Positions 20,164 to 32,631 of a DNA stretch of 64,000 nucleotides are shown here, in pieces. The stretch lies in contig NC_081410.1 in the NCBI RefSeq assembly GCF_030272615.1, forward strand, positions 254,497,533-254,561,532, written 5' to 3'. A model generated the notes under the pieces. That model saw nothing but the letters and a program-made list of their open reading frames with translations, had not been told where the DNA came from and did no database searches. The stretch is from Cryptomeria japonica (taxonomy: Eukaryota; Streptophyta; Pinopsida; Cupressales; Cupressaceae). The position numbers and the translations under genes were made by a program. Numbering within the stretch: position 1 is the stretch's first letter; every line of letters starts with the position of its first letter.

Positions 20164-21044
20164 CTACAGAGGCCAATTATTGAATTAAAGGTGATTTGTT
20201 TTAATGGATGGGCCTTTATTATTTAATGCTATATTGGGAGGTTAAAAAGGGAAGTGATTTTTATTAAATAAAAGCTAAAAAACATTCCCAAGAAAATAGA
20301 AAAAAAAAGGTGCTTTTAAAAAAACAATGAAAAAGCAAAAACATTCTCGAAAAAATAGTGAACAAGCAAAAAAGTGCATTTTGGACCTACAGCTTCTTAC
20401 ATACCTTCAGCACGGCCTCTAGACCAAATTGTGAGGGTTGGCATTCATTTTGGAGCAATATTTTGGTGAATTTTGCGAGAAGCTCAAGCAAAACAATTGT
20501 TGTATTTTCTGGGTATGTTTGATTTAGATATGTAGTTTGTTTTTATGGACTGGATTGTTTTTTTGAGAAACTAGATCAGAAATTAAATCTGGAATTTTCA
20601 GCAGTGTTGTTTTTTCATATTAGTCATTTTATGAGATAAAAAAGTGTTGCATTATTATCTTTTATCCGCACTATTATTGTCATTAATTATGTTGCAAAAA
20701 ACTAGTCAGAAACACATTCAAAAACAAAATAAAAAAGCAAAGCACAAATAGGGCTGCATATTACACTCACTAACCCTAAATGAGGAAAAACAACCTCATT
20801 TCACTTGCAATTTCATTTTTAATTTGTCCAAATATATTGTAGAAAGGTTTTAACGAAAGCAAATTAGCAAGGTTTGAAGGAGCAGCAAGAAGAGAAGTTG
20901 AATCTAGGGCATCATTAGTAGTGAGACAACATTTGCTTGAAAGAGCTAAATCATTCTATCATTTTATTTTATTTTTCGATTTTTTTCAAAGTTCAATGTA
21001 AAAAATGTCTAATTTTTATTTATTTATTTTTTTAATTTAAAGTT
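20164..21044 (+). other. Continuation of the interrupted LTR and AT-rich DNA
   Basis: The first ~350 bp probably continue the chromovirus LTR broken at 17726. The remainder leads into the hAT relic. No gene is seen. Confidence 0.4.
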
Positions 21045-22600
21045 GTGTATTATATCTCACAAAGCAACATGAGCAATAGTGACAATGAAGTGGAAGTAAC
21101 TGAAATAAATGTAGTCTCAGCCTCATCAAAGCGTGGAAGTGTTTACGGTGGAGGTGAACAGCCACAAAATCCATTTGAGTGCCCTTTCGTTGCCTTGAAA
21201 CCTTATTATTCAAAGGGCCCTTTCAAGCCAGAAAAACCTCTTCTCCAACTTGTGACAACCATAGATGCGAAAAAAAAAATTCAAGGGGAAGTCACATTTG
21301 CAAGACAAATTTTAAAGGGAGCTACACAAGGGTGTCTCATTTCTTTGGTGTTAAGTCGTGGAGTTAAGGTTTGTCCACACATAAAGGAGGATGAGAAGGT
21401 AGAGGCTCATAGATTGCATATGGAGGCCGAAATAAAACCTAAAGGTCTGACATGCCAATACATTCTTCTGGAAGTGGACAATCATCTATGTGTGTGTGTA
21501 TGCTATCCATGGTTGGTAGGGGTAGTAGTGATATTGCCACAAGACGAAAAGGGAAGATTAGTGGTAGTGAGAAGCTAGGGACAGTTATATGTTTAAGGTG
21601 CAGGCACAAGATGTGACAGAGTCTTCCATTGCCAAAAAAATTTACTCCCATGCTATCCTATTTCATGTGGCCTATTCCTCTTACTTCAAACAAATGATCA
21701 ATGATGTCTCTATTGGTCCCTCGCTTATACCCCCTTAGAGATCATAAACTACAACTACCCTCCTAAACAAAGAATATTCTAATTTTAATTTGCTAATGGA
21801 GAATATGAGGCAAACTTGGACCAAGATGAGTTGTTCTGTTGTGATGGATAGGTGGACCAAAATTAGACATCAGCCACTCGTCAATATCAGTCACATGCCT
21901 AGCTGGCTCTTACTTTCTTAAAGCCATGGATTATTCAAGGAAAAGAAGGATGCAAACTTCCAATTTAGCATTTTGTCAAAGGCCATAAAGGAGGTTGGGG
22001 CCTCAAATGTTGTATAGGTGATCACTAATTCAACACATGTGTGCAAATTGCTAGTATGATAGTGGAGGGTGCTTACAAGAACATCTTTTGCATTCCATGT
22101 TGTGTGCATGCATTAAACAATGCATTGAAAGACATAAGGGAAATAAATTGAGTGAAGCAAGTAGTGGAAAAAGATAGAGATATTCAAATGTCCACTTGCA
22201 ATCACTACACCTCACTTGCTCTATTCAAGACATTTTCAAAGAAGGAATTCCTCAAACTTATGGAAACAAGATATGTTAATTACTTATTTTGTTAGAGAGA
22301 ATGCTTGAGGTGCAAGAGCCTCTACAATTGATGATGGTAAATTCAAAGTGGAGTACATGGCCTAATTCAATCTTTGCTAAAAGAAAATCCATCAAAGGGT
22401 CCTTGATGACAATTGGTGGCCCACTATGGGGTAAGACATTGCTGATTTTATTAATGAATTGTTTAATATATTAAATATTTTTATTAAATAGTTGATTTTC
22501 TTATTAAATTTACAATTAGAATTTTTAAATTTTATTGTTCAATGTTTCAATTTTCAAAATTTCCAACTTGTCAACTATGTTTTTTGAAATTTTTATTTTT
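21045..22600 (+). pseudogene. hAT-superfamily transposase relic, N-terminal and central part
   Basis: The first 177-codon frame contains GVKVCPHIKEDEKVE and RLHMEAE, the tail of a BED-type zinc finger. The finger itself (KGSYTRVSHFFGVK) is in another frame at about 21310-21360, showing a frameshift. Further on, in several frames, come TTLLNKE, SCSVVMDRWTKIRHQPLVNI, AIKEVGASNVV and NNALKDI-like residues. These are the order and landmarks of the DUF659/RNase H-like part of plant hAT transposases. Many stops and frameshifts rule out function. The gene breaks off near 22600 where an LTR-like block begins, and resumes near 24656. Confidence 0.75.
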
Positions 22601-22603
22601 CTT

Positions 22604-24655
22604 TGTAGAACACAGATTTACTATTGAGAGGGGGGGTGAATCAGTAGTAAATTAAAATTAAAATCTTATCCAAGTAAATCTTTCGAAAAACTTATTAAAA
22701 GCTTATAAACTTATTCTGAAATAAAAGCACCAAACTGAAATCTAGAAAAAATACACCCCACAATGAGACCAATGCACAAGAGGATACGTGGAAACCCAAG
22801 ATGGGAAAACCACGGTGAGAAACACTGCTAGGATCTACTGTCCTAATCCAGCCTCACAGTTAAAATGGTTTACAAACTTTTAGCGCACCAACCCACACCA
22901 AAATATCTAACCAAGAGCACCAACTCTTATAATTACAATCTACTTGTACTGAACACCAATCCAGTGTCCTTAGGCACCAACCTTATGGATGTTTTCAATT
23001 ACAACTGAATTCAACTAAAAGAAATAAATTTACAAATTTTGAAAACAAACAAGTAAAACAAAACAATATCACTTTTCATCAGTAATAGTTGATCCAATTG
23101 CAACAATCTGCAAACAAATTCTTCACAGCCTCTGTGTTTAACAACAAATTGCAGTGACCCTGTTAATACAACCTCTAAACAATCATGTGAGATATAAAAG
23201 CATACCACTGTCAACACTGATTTTCAAAATCTCAAAACTGTAACCAAGCAATTTTAATTACTTCTATCAACTTTCAGTTTTACTGTCCAATATAATCTCA
23301 CCAAAGAATGCAGTGACCTTTAAATTCTTCAGTTCCACCATAGATAGCACAACGAATGCCCTTCACACTTGTTGTTTTCAGAGACACAACACAACAGTCT
23401 ATGTTTAAAGACACCTTTCCATCACTGAAATATCTCTACTCTTAATTGTAATTCAGAAACAATTCTTCATTGTTCACATTCACAACACACAGTATATATA
23501 TATTATTCCTTTTTTCAACAAGTCACCTCATTCTTATCAACAATCAGGTGCTTATATGTAATATGTTTCTGCTGACAGACTCCACAACAACATCATAATC
23601 GAATCCCACTCTTCAATCACACAAGTACATACAATGTTTTCAAACATATATATCATTCTGACAAATCAATTATAACTACTTATAACTAATCAGTTATAAC
23701 TACTTATAACTAATCAATTATAACTGATCAGTTATAACCAAACATCGACTTGATGAAACAAATGATCTAACAGATCATAGAACACTACTGATAAAACATT
23801 GATGTTCAATACTCCATCTAGAACATTAACCATGTCCTCCGAAAGATAACTTTCAACTACACCAGAACATATATACTGCCCGATATACTCAGCCTGATAT
23901 GTATAATATATATGAGTATTGCCATCCATTTCCTCAAACCACTTCTGACAAACAGCAGATCGCTATTTCCACTAATCAAGGTTTTTACTAATGACCTTCA
24001 TGGGATATGCGATATTACTTATACACAGAGATCTTCTTCAGATGGGTTTACATTGAGTCTATTTCAGTCACCATTCTCAACAAATTTCCAAGAATATGAT
24101 AATAAAGTCTCAACCCTAATATGCAACCCGACATATTGATATTTCACCAATCTGGGATCATGCCGCTTTTGATCAATATGCAATGTTCTTCTAATTTGCA
24201 TCTACAAATATGTTGAGAGAAGTAAAACTTCAAATATCACCATATCTTGATATTAACTATGATTGAAATATTATTCTCTTGCTTGATGTGGTTTGTTTGA
24301 TCATCAGCATTTGAGTTTGTTCGACTGTCTGTGTTGCATAGTATTTATATTTGTTTAGCTGACCATCAAATACCACACTAGGGCTCCAGGTTTCAAATCT
24401 AGACTGCATATTTTATCTTCACAATATTCATATTCATATTTTATCTTCACAACATTCACAACTTCTGCATCTGTTTGTCATCAATGCCTCTGTTTGTTAT
24501 CAATGCATCTGTTCAGACTTGACATCAATGACAAATTCTTCTCACAGCCTTTTCCAAATATGTTTCCTCTTTCATCTCACCTATTGTAAACGTCATTAGA
24601 TCTGCTGACACGGACTTCTATTTTGTGATTACATGAGCAACATATATAAGCTTAT
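22604..24655 (-). mobile_element. Copia-like LTR block inserted in the hAT relic
   Basis: It begins TGTAGAACAC and soon shows TATTGAGAGGGGGGG. That is the reverse complement of the CCCCCCCTCTCAATA word near the end of the block at 46980, so this block probably reads on the minus strand. It contains no protein-coding frame. hAT homology on both sides shows it to be an insertion. The right boundary is set only by where hAT similarity resumes, and I could not find a clean target duplication. Confidence 0.5.
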
Positions 24656-24968
24656 TGTGATGCGGAGGTGGAACACCATGAACGCCCCACTTCATACGGC
24701 AGCCTTTGTTCTAAATCCCAAATGGTATGCACCAAAGTTTGGAAGGCTGCCTCCTTGTGATGATGAAAAGGTGATAGAAGAGTTAATGAAGGTCTTTTGA
24801 ATGATTTATTCAACCAAGGAGTCTATAATACTTTGCTCATAATGGCTTGCCTTGACAAATCTTTGTGCTTCAACATTCAATAACTGAAAGGAAAAGTAGA
24901 CAAAGCTACATTAGTTCAAAATGACCCTATTAGATGGTGGACATGGCATGGGAATGATACACCATAGT
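24656..24968 (+). pseudogene. hAT transposase relic, C-terminal part
   Basis: The plus-strand translation gives MRRWNTMNAPLHTAAFVLNP and later DPIRWWTWHGNDTP. Both are typical of the C-terminal half of hAT transposases, before the dimerisation region. There is a stop after LMKVF. It continues the relic at 21045-22600 and is cut at 24969 by the LTR that starts TGTCATGCCC, so the dimerisation motif is missing. Confidence 0.75.
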
Positions 24969-25282
24969 TGTCATGCCCCCACTTTGACAATAAACGCTCA
25001 CAAAAGAAAATTGTCTTTTTAAAGACTTCACAATTTTCTGGCAAGAGAAGATGCTGGCAGCAAGTTCATACACCATAGAGCAAGCAATCCATGTCCAGAA
25101 TAATAGGGGTTCGATGAATTATAGAAGCTTGTGTGCACATTAAGGGACATACACAAATGAACAGTAAAACAAACCACAAGGGGCATGAGTGAAGGAGCAT
25201 ACACTACTACCCCTACCAACCATGATGATCACTACTACCCCTACCAACACTCGAACCAAAACAAGTAACAAACTCTGAAATT

Positions 25283-25323
<41 letters not shown>

Positions 25324-25815
25324 CACAGCAGTTACATAACTAGTAGATATTGTGGTATGAATATAATGTGTTATCATATGATTTAGATAACTCATTATAT
25401 GTCTTCATTTGATAAGAAGTATGAATGCAGAGATTCTGTTGCTTCTTACATATGATAAATAATAAGAATGTATGATTAATGAGGATAAGATTCCTTTAAC
25501 CTTACAGCCAATCCACCATCCCATTGTGGAGGGGAGGTAGGACATATGAGGAGGGCAAGTACCAAAAAGGTACATTTAAGTAGTGGTAACCCCGAGTGGG
25601 GCTGGGAGGCCGAATGGCAGGTGCCATTAACGAGCTCCTGGGCTTGATGGATAAACTCAATGCGCCTTGTATGATCTCCCGGGTGCTTCATAGTGCAGAA
25701 GAAATGTTGGGAAAATCCTTAAGGGAATCCCACATGTACATTATGAATATTATAATGATACCCCATTTGGGAATTATAGGGCAAACTGAGTAAAGTCCCA
25801 ATAGGGGACATTACA
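24969..25815 (+). repeat. 5' LTR with tRNA-Met primer site
   Basis: The LTR starts TGTCATGCCC inside the hAT relic and ends GGGACATTACA. Two bases later comes TGGTATCAGAGCT, the standard primer site complementary to initiator tRNA-Met. An AT dinucleotide run lies inside (25286-25322). The matching 3' LTR was not found. A similar GGGACATTACA end at 28904 is a possible partner, but its flank GTGTC does not match ATAGT on the left. Confidence 0.65.
25286..25322 (+). repeat. (AT)n microsatellite
   Basis: About 18 uninterrupted AT units within the LTR at 24969-25815. Confidence 0.95.
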
Positions 25816-25817
25816 AA

Positions 25818-25830
25818 TGGTATCAGAGCT
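25818..25830 (+). promoter_or_regulatory. Primer-binding site, initiator tRNA-Met
   Basis: TGGTATCAGAGCT, two bases after the LTR end. This is a classic plant LTR retrotransposon primer site. Confidence 0.8.
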
Positions 25831-27780
25831 TTAATCCTGCCATCCTGCAAGTTAAAGATGAATCAATGCATCATTCTAGTCAATGAGAAGGAAACTAATA
25901 ATACGTGTATTCGCATGTATGCTCCGTGTTTGCATATATCCATGTGTATGCTTTGTGTTTTTATGCGTATGCTCCATGTTTGATTCATACCTGACATGTT
26001 TCGAGCATGTGTGCCTCTGATTATAAATATTCAGTATAAGATCTCTTGATGAGTGTTGTAAGTTGCCTACTAATTACCATTATATGTTAAAGAAAATAAG
26101 TCTCAGTAGGTGGTAATCTAGCCAAGGGGATTTGATGGAACACACTAACTGCATGAAGGTTGATTAGAAAAGCATTTTTGAACCAACAAATTTGTTGACG
26201 AGTCAGTTGATAGACAAGATAAGGACGATTTGTTTACAAGAGTTATATCTCTTGAAGAGGATTTATCTCTCCCAAGAGGAGGCATCTCTTCAGGGGTATA
26301 TGGAGATTTATAAAAGCATTGATACTTGTAAAGAAGAGGCATGTTGGAAATATTATATTATTAGTATGATGTTATAGTGTCAGTAGGTAAATGTTTGAGT
26401 GGAAATTGTTAAAAAAGTTACTTGGTTGGTTGTATGCAATGTTCCACCACCCTCAACATTAAGCATATCCAAAGAATTTGAATAAAATAAAGGGTAATTA
26501 CCCAGGAATAGCGATTAACTATGAAAGGTTGTAATTGTTGCAAAGGACCTGATTATGAATAATTGTGACCCCCTCACATTAGAAGTTTTAAAAGAGGAGA
26601 GCATTTCATTTAAAAAGATCATCACCAATCAACTCATTCAAGTATCCAATCAGTCATCAAATAGAACATTGAATAAATTATCAACCTATGTAGATCAAAT
26701 CTACATTCAACAGCCAATCATCAACAATTCCTATTCAAGCCATCAATCAAGCAATTTATGCTAGCTGAAGTCATTTGGGTAATTCATTGAACTATCATTT
26801 CCTTCAAGCCTCCATTAAGGAATCTATCAATCCACCAGAAATTTGTCATCATGCATCATTCGATCAACAAATACCAATCAATTGATAAGTCAATCGATCA
26901 ATAATTAAATAATGAATATCAATCAATTATCAATCTGATTAGCAAACAAACAACCAGAAATTGAATTTTCACTCATCATTGAAAGAATATAATCAATCGT
27001 CTGCAACATCCACATATGAATATTTATCAATTTATCAACAACTCGGCATACGAATTCAGAACTTTGCATCAAACTTTTCCTAGCACACGAAGATGAAGAT
27101 TTTATTCACAGCTATAGGACATGTAGATTCTTGGTTTCAAGTTCCAAACTATTTTCAACTCATAAGGTTCGAATAATCTCTCAAGGATAAATGAGGGAAT
27201 AGGTCATTGATGTTACCGTTTAATTCTCCCTCTCTTGCATTTGCTTGAAAGGAAGATTATACAAAATCATATGAGGTTTGTGATGCATTCTAACCACATT
27301 GAAAGGATCAATATTCACAATTCCTCGATCATTCATGGGAATCAAGTGACATAATTGAAGATAAGATCATGAGTCATAATTATCCTTATGCACTTAATGT
27401 TAGATAATAATAAGCTACCTTGAATTAAATGACAACAACATATCTTGGTTCATGTTTTGCAACTTAACATAATATCAGAAGAGCGCAGTGGAAGATGAAT
27501 CTCTATAAAGAGCAAACAGCCTGGACAACAAGAGGCTCATTTTGGAAAGGTAGACATTGTGAAGAAGCAATGAGAAAATACAACAAAAGAGATTACCAGA
27601 ACAAGTAATGATTTTATTACTACCCCATGAATTCAAAGTTGCTCAAAAAGGAGAGAAGCATTTGGTAATATGTCTGCAAACTTTGGATTAGCTATGCGAG
27701 AAACTTGAAAGTGATTATTTCAAAGAACAATGCATTTAAGGTGATAAATATGTGTCCTACTCCTAACTCTCATCATTAAA

Positions 27781-27809
27781 ATTTTGTACACCTGGGGGAT
27801 GTACAAAAT
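27781..27809 (+). other. Hairpin ATTTTGTACA / TGTACAAAAT
   Basis: Perfect 10-bp arms separated by a nine-base loop, CCTGGGGGA. A second small stem (TGTGG...CCACA) follows directly. It could be the terminus of an unidentified element. Confidence 0.6.
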
Positions 27810-28097
27810 TGTGGTTTCAGCCACAATGTGTGAGTATGATACTCTCCTAATTTAGGGAAGGCTCCCCCTATCTACAAACTAAACTAATCTAATATGGGTG
27901 GGACAGCAGTCTTTCTTCTTCTTTCAAGAAAAACTATACTCTTTTCTCTTCACAGAAAAATAATAGCAATTGGAAATAAATAACAGCATATACAGAAATG
28001 AGACTTTTTTGTAGGATTTTTGGAACATAAAGGGAAGAAAAGTTTCCATGAAGGCACAAAGACCCCCATCACTTCCCCAGGACGGGAAAACAGAAAG

Positions 28098-28390
28098 AAA
28101 GCTCAAAGTCTTCAACTATCTATTCTCCTATCAACCTTTTTAGATGATTTTCTGCTAACTAAGCACAATATGTAGCAGCTCAAAGTCTAACTACATGATG
28201 CACTTCACCTTACATGCACAAGTCTTAAAAATAGAAGCAGCACAAAGTCTACAAGCTATCTTCCCACTTTAGCTTTCCACACTAGTTTCAGATATGATAA
28301 GCAGCTCAAAGTCTGCAAGACCAAATCTGAAAACCAAACATATAACTCTAAATACAATTAGCAGCTCAAAGTCTGCAAGATTGAATTTAA
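28098..28390 (+). repeat. Loose ~65-bp repeat with CAGCTCAAAGTCT core
   Basis: Five occurrences of the core or a one- to two-base variant, near 28098, 28176, 28243, 28303 and 28363. The best two are followed by GCAAGA. Confidence 0.55.
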
Positions 28391-30612
28391 ATCCCTCTTT
28401 CACAATAGAACAAAACTCACAATCAACTCTAGAAAATGTCATCACATAACAACTTGAATTGGCAATCTTATAATGTATATGATGAATGCTTTATCAATAC
28501 TATCATATGAATACTTGAAATTTCCCTGTATATTTTAAATGTTCCCTATTTTTATATAGCCATCCCCGAAACCTGTCCCCCCATCCCTTGATGTCCCCAT
28601 CCCAGAAACTTGGGGTAACATAGATCAGCACTTGTATTTGAAGTTTGTGAGCATTAAATACTCAGATCTGAGTGTAATTGTATGTTAAAGGATGTTAAGT
28701 TAGCTGTCCATTTCATATCAGACCATAACCAGCACTTTCATTTGGGTTATTATCATTTACAAGTTGTATTTTGCTAGTTTGGTGAAGTTTTCCAGCCATA
28801 GAGGGTTTTAATAACAAGTTTCCAGTGGTTAGTTTCATTTTGTTTTGTTGTTTCAGTTCATAGTTTTGCATCAAAAATTAGAAAATTATACCTGGGACAT
28901 TACAGTGTCTAACAGTCTGAGGACCCCTAGTTTCACAGCCAAAAAGAGTTCATCATTATGCATTATCTACAAACACTCCTATAACTAGGTCTTCTCGGGC
29001 ACAATTTAAAGGTCAATAGTTTTGCTTTAAATCAAAGTAGAAATTTTAGTTAAATCAAAGTAGAAATTTTAGTTTCTTAGATTTCAGGAAAATTTACTCT
29101 GCAAATCATAATGTTGAGCACTTTTTACATTCAAACTCGTGAAATTTCCAGTCCATAATGATTTGAATATTTTTCTTCTGGATCTTTCAATATTTTTGCA
29201 CCTTTTACATTTATGTTCTGAAACAGCATAATTTACTTCCTGTAACTACTACATATGTTCTTTGACTGTGCAACTTTATTCAAAAGAAACGGCAATAATC
29301 ATAAGCTTTTATTCTAGAAAAAAATACAGCAAAAAATATGAAAAATCTTCTTTCTCCTCTTTCAATTTCTCTCTTCTCAAATAGATAGGAATGGACAGTA
29401 CAAAACCTGTCGTTAGGTGAGAAACGTGAATAGAAAAAACATGAGACAGCAAACGTAGGCATCCCTCCTTCCCATTTTGTTCAAATGCAGCAATCCTTCC
29501 TAGACGATCTACATACTACAAGAAAAAGCAATTCATTACACCTTAATGTTCAGTGCATAATTATAAGGAATCAACCAAATAAAATCTAATTTGTTATCAA
29601 TTAAAAAGCTATACATCACAACCATGGCAGTTAAATTCTAAAAATTATCGAGATTGATATACTGTGTGCAAAATTTTGCCATGTACAATACAAGAAAATA
29701 ATTGCAACAACGTAGAAATTTAAAAACCCTTTACAAGGACATCCAACTATATTTGAATTCAAACAAATTCAATCTTAATAATTCTTTCACATGCACTTTC
29801 AGTCTGCAGTTCCTTCAATCTACAGCTGGTCACAAAGGAGAATGTACATAGCTTATAAGGCAACTTGCTGATAATTTTGTTGAGCTTGTTATTCAAAATA
29901 GCTCGGCCAAGAAAGATTGCTATTTTATGCCAAAGAATATGCTAATTAAGCCTCCAATGTTACAAACCAACCTCTTGAAGTGATAAAACCTAAGTTGCTG
30001 ATTCTACTACGGGATAGGGTTCAACTTCAGGTACACCAGTATGACAAAAAAATCCCAGGTACAGTTACAGCTATATGTAGAGAGAAAGAGAGAAATATAC
30101 ACCAGTGACTATATAGAATATAAAATATACTTAACACTTGATAGTTGATACTAATAATAAAAAAAATTGGAAATACATTTCATAATTCATTAAATGTTAT
30201 TTCATATATCTGTGTCAAATTATAATTCATTTAATGATTTTTAAGAATTTAAATTGTCTGTCTGAAAACAATGTTTTGAGACCCAAAACATTGTATTCAC
30301 TGTACATAACCTTTTAGAGAAAAATAAATAATCTTTGCACACTGTGTTTACTGTGCAAAACCTTTTTAGACAAAGATAAATAATCTTTGTTAAATATTTG
30401 AGACATCAGCTAATTTACTGTTTTGAATTAAACTTTTAATTATGCCATTTAATTATTCATTATACTTTCTAACAATCCAATAAAAATAAATATTAGTTAG
30501 AATTTCCAATGTGCATCATGCTGATTGTTTTTGCATCCACACAATTTAGTTTGATTGACATTGCTGGTGATGCCTCGAAAAACTTCACACTTGGCAGATA
30601 GGAAAAACTTCT

Positions 30613-30922
30613 TGTTTACCTCACTGGGTAAACAGGAAGAATACAGAAACTGAACAGTAATGCACAATGCAAATACAAGAGAAGTACCAGAATAAGCTTG
30701 CCATTAATGTCAAAGGATGTTCCTATTATAATCTGTCGTCAACATTACATGTCCCAACACCCGGAGGTGGTACAATATATGACAGCCGAAGGGGTGCGAC
30801 ACAACCGTCGCGACTCCAACTACCTACCCGTCGGCTAACTAACTGACCGCCGTAACACATTATTACCGACGACAACATAAACATAATATAACAACATAAC
30901 ATAATGATTATTCCCGACAACA
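30613..30922 (-). repeat. 3' LTR of the young element
   Basis: Read on the minus strand it starts TGTTGTCGGG and ends GGTAAACA. The 98-codon frame inside is not a gene. Confidence 0.93.
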
Positions 30923-30941
30923 TCATCCCCCCCAAGAAAAG
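30923..30941 (-). promoter_or_regulatory. Polypurine tract of the young element
   Basis: On the minus strand CTTTTCTTGGGGGGGATGA lies directly before the 3' LTR. Nearly the same tract precedes the LTR at 47564-47895. Confidence 0.75.
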
Positions 30942-31692
30942 AAGTCGACTCCGACGACTTAATACAAAATAGAGATGAACGGCAGGAACTACTGACGCCA
31001 GTCGGGCCCGGATCTTATACACTTGCTGCGTCCTCGCCTGAAAACCTTTTCTACTACCAGCCGATGCTCAAGTGCGGATTTCACCAATATTGCTTCCTTG
31101 GCCATCACAGTCCTCCTGTGCCTAACCCAAACTTGTCTACAAAACACGTTTTTCAGTCTCAGCTTCCACCAACTGCTACTCAATTGATATTGTCTCCCTA
31201 GCCAATTTGTCCTCGATAGCCACCCGTGCTGCTCTCTCGGCATCCAACTCCTGGGTACGCTGAACTAAGTCTCACGCGACTATTGCCTCCAACCTGGTGG
31301 TCAGCTACTCCCGAGCCCTCTGTGCATCCACCAAGGCAACCTCACGTCCAGCCGAGACATACTCCGAGTTCCTCAAAGCGTACCAGTCATGCCTGGAGGT
31401 GGCCACAATCCGTTGGCACAAATGCTAGGAGCCACCTCAAATCCTCCATCACACTCCCCAAAGGCTAAAAACTGAACTGAATAACTCCCTGTTGTCGTAC
31501 GACTGCGCGGACTTGCAATGCCTTCCCTCAAACTCTGTTTGTTCGCAACCTCCAAATCCGTCTCCCTCTACGGCTTATTTCTTCCCCGCCAATGCTTAGT
31601 TGCAGGCTTCTTTCTCTGCAGGCTTCTTTCTCACAGTACGGACAAGCAAGCAAAACACTTCCCGTGGTATTCTGTAGCTCAAAAATAAACTG

Positions 31693-31764
31693 GGGGTCGA
31701 GGGGCAGCGCCCCAGCGGGGTCGAGGGGCAGCGCCCCCGCGGGGTCCTGGGGCAGCGCCCCCGC
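31693..31764 (-). repeat. 24-bp GC-rich tandem, three units
   Basis: Units start GGGGTCGAGGGGCAGCGCCC, with the third changed to GGGGTCCTGG. GGGGC...GCCCC can fold. A single related unit occurs on the minus strand at about 60948-60975 inside an unrelated hAT element. Confidence 0.85.
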
Positions 31765-32221
31765 CGCCAACACCAATTTACAACCTTCAGAACCCCACGA
31801 AAGTCCATGGCGCACTGCATTTCTGTGATATTTCAAGATGCCAAAAACCTTTCTTTTCTACTCTAAATTTCCAGTGTCCTGGCTTCAAACTCCAGCAAAT
31901 CATTTGAAATCTGGCCGTCGTCGTTTTCTTTTTTTTTAGGCTGCTGCGCGTTGGTGTGCATAACCCTTGCTGTGCGTGTTGATCAGGCCGTGCGGTGCGT
32001 GGTCGGTGTTGTGCGGTGTGCGGTGTCTTATCCTTGCGCGGCGGTGTCTTCTTTCTATCCTCCGTGTGCGGCGTGTTGTTCCTTTTTTCCCTTTGCTCGG
32101 CGTGGCGGCTTCTCCTCTCCTCGGCGTTCCTTTTTTTTTTTCTTCCTTTGCGCGGTGTGGCGTGGTGTTTTGTTCATCGGCTGCTGTGCGGCGTTTATAT
32201 TCCCGCGGCCTTCGGTGGCTT

Positions 32222-32425
32222 CCACCGCACAGTGGCTCCACCGCACGGTGGTCCCACCGCACGATGGTGCCACCGCACGGTGGTTCCACCGCACGGTGGT
32301 GCCACCGCACGGTGGTGCCACCGCACGGTGGTGCCACCGCACGGTGGTGCCACCGCACGGTGGTCCCATCGTCGGTGGTTCCACCGCACGGTGGTGCCGT
32401 CTGCTGTGTCCACCGTACGGTGGCC
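32222..32425 (+). repeat. 16-bp palindromic tandem array, about 13 units
   Basis: The unit is CCACCGCACGGTGGTG with small changes. The last unit is CCACCGTACGGTGG, a perfect 14-bp palindrome, and the others are palindromes with a central mismatch. One unit is shortened (near 32368) and one decayed (near 32397). Confidence 0.9.
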
Positions 32426-32631
32426 ACTTTTTCTTTCTTTCTTTTTTTTTTTTAAAAAAATTTTTTGACCGTACGGTCGCCTGTCATACAACCGTACGTT
32501 TTTTTTTTTTTTTTTTTTTCCTCATCTCCTAATTTAGATGTCTTAGAGAGTCATCTGCTCGGGTCCCGTGTCTCTAGGATTGCCCTTCATCCTTCTCGGT
32601 TTTCCTCGCTCGAGAGTCTCCTGTTTTGGTC

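Larger units (their letters stand above)
25831..30607 (+). other. AT-rich region without recognisable genes
   Basis: No frame longer than about 70 codons looks coding on either strand. The first part is probably the internal region of the tRNA-Met-primed element. Visible structure includes a strong hairpin at 27781-27809, a loose repeat of CAGCTCAAAGTCT at 28098-28390, and a C-rich patch at 28560-28615 resembling one inside the hAT element at 61255-61340. Confidence 0.55.
30942..32631 (-). other. Non-coding 3' region of the young element
   Basis: This region holds long pyrimidine or purine runs, a 24-bp GC-rich tandem (31693-31764), a 16-bp palindromic tandem (32222-32425) and poly-T tracts near 32440-32520. 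Frames of 100-190 codons on both strands are produced by the repeats and are not genes. Confidence 0.65.

Noticed and set aside
25268-25322. Possible CRISPR-like or satellite array
   Set aside because: It is a plain AT dinucleotide run. No spaced direct repeats of CRISPR type occur anywhere in the window.
28891-28904. GGGACATTACA as the end of a 3' LTR paired with 24969-25815
   Set aside because: The upstream sequence does not match the 5' LTR, and the flank GTGTC does not match ATAGT.
31936-32532. Overlapping frames of up to 193 codons on both strands
   Set aside because: They are generated by the 16-bp tandem array and pyrimidine runs. The translations are simple periodic words shifted between frames.
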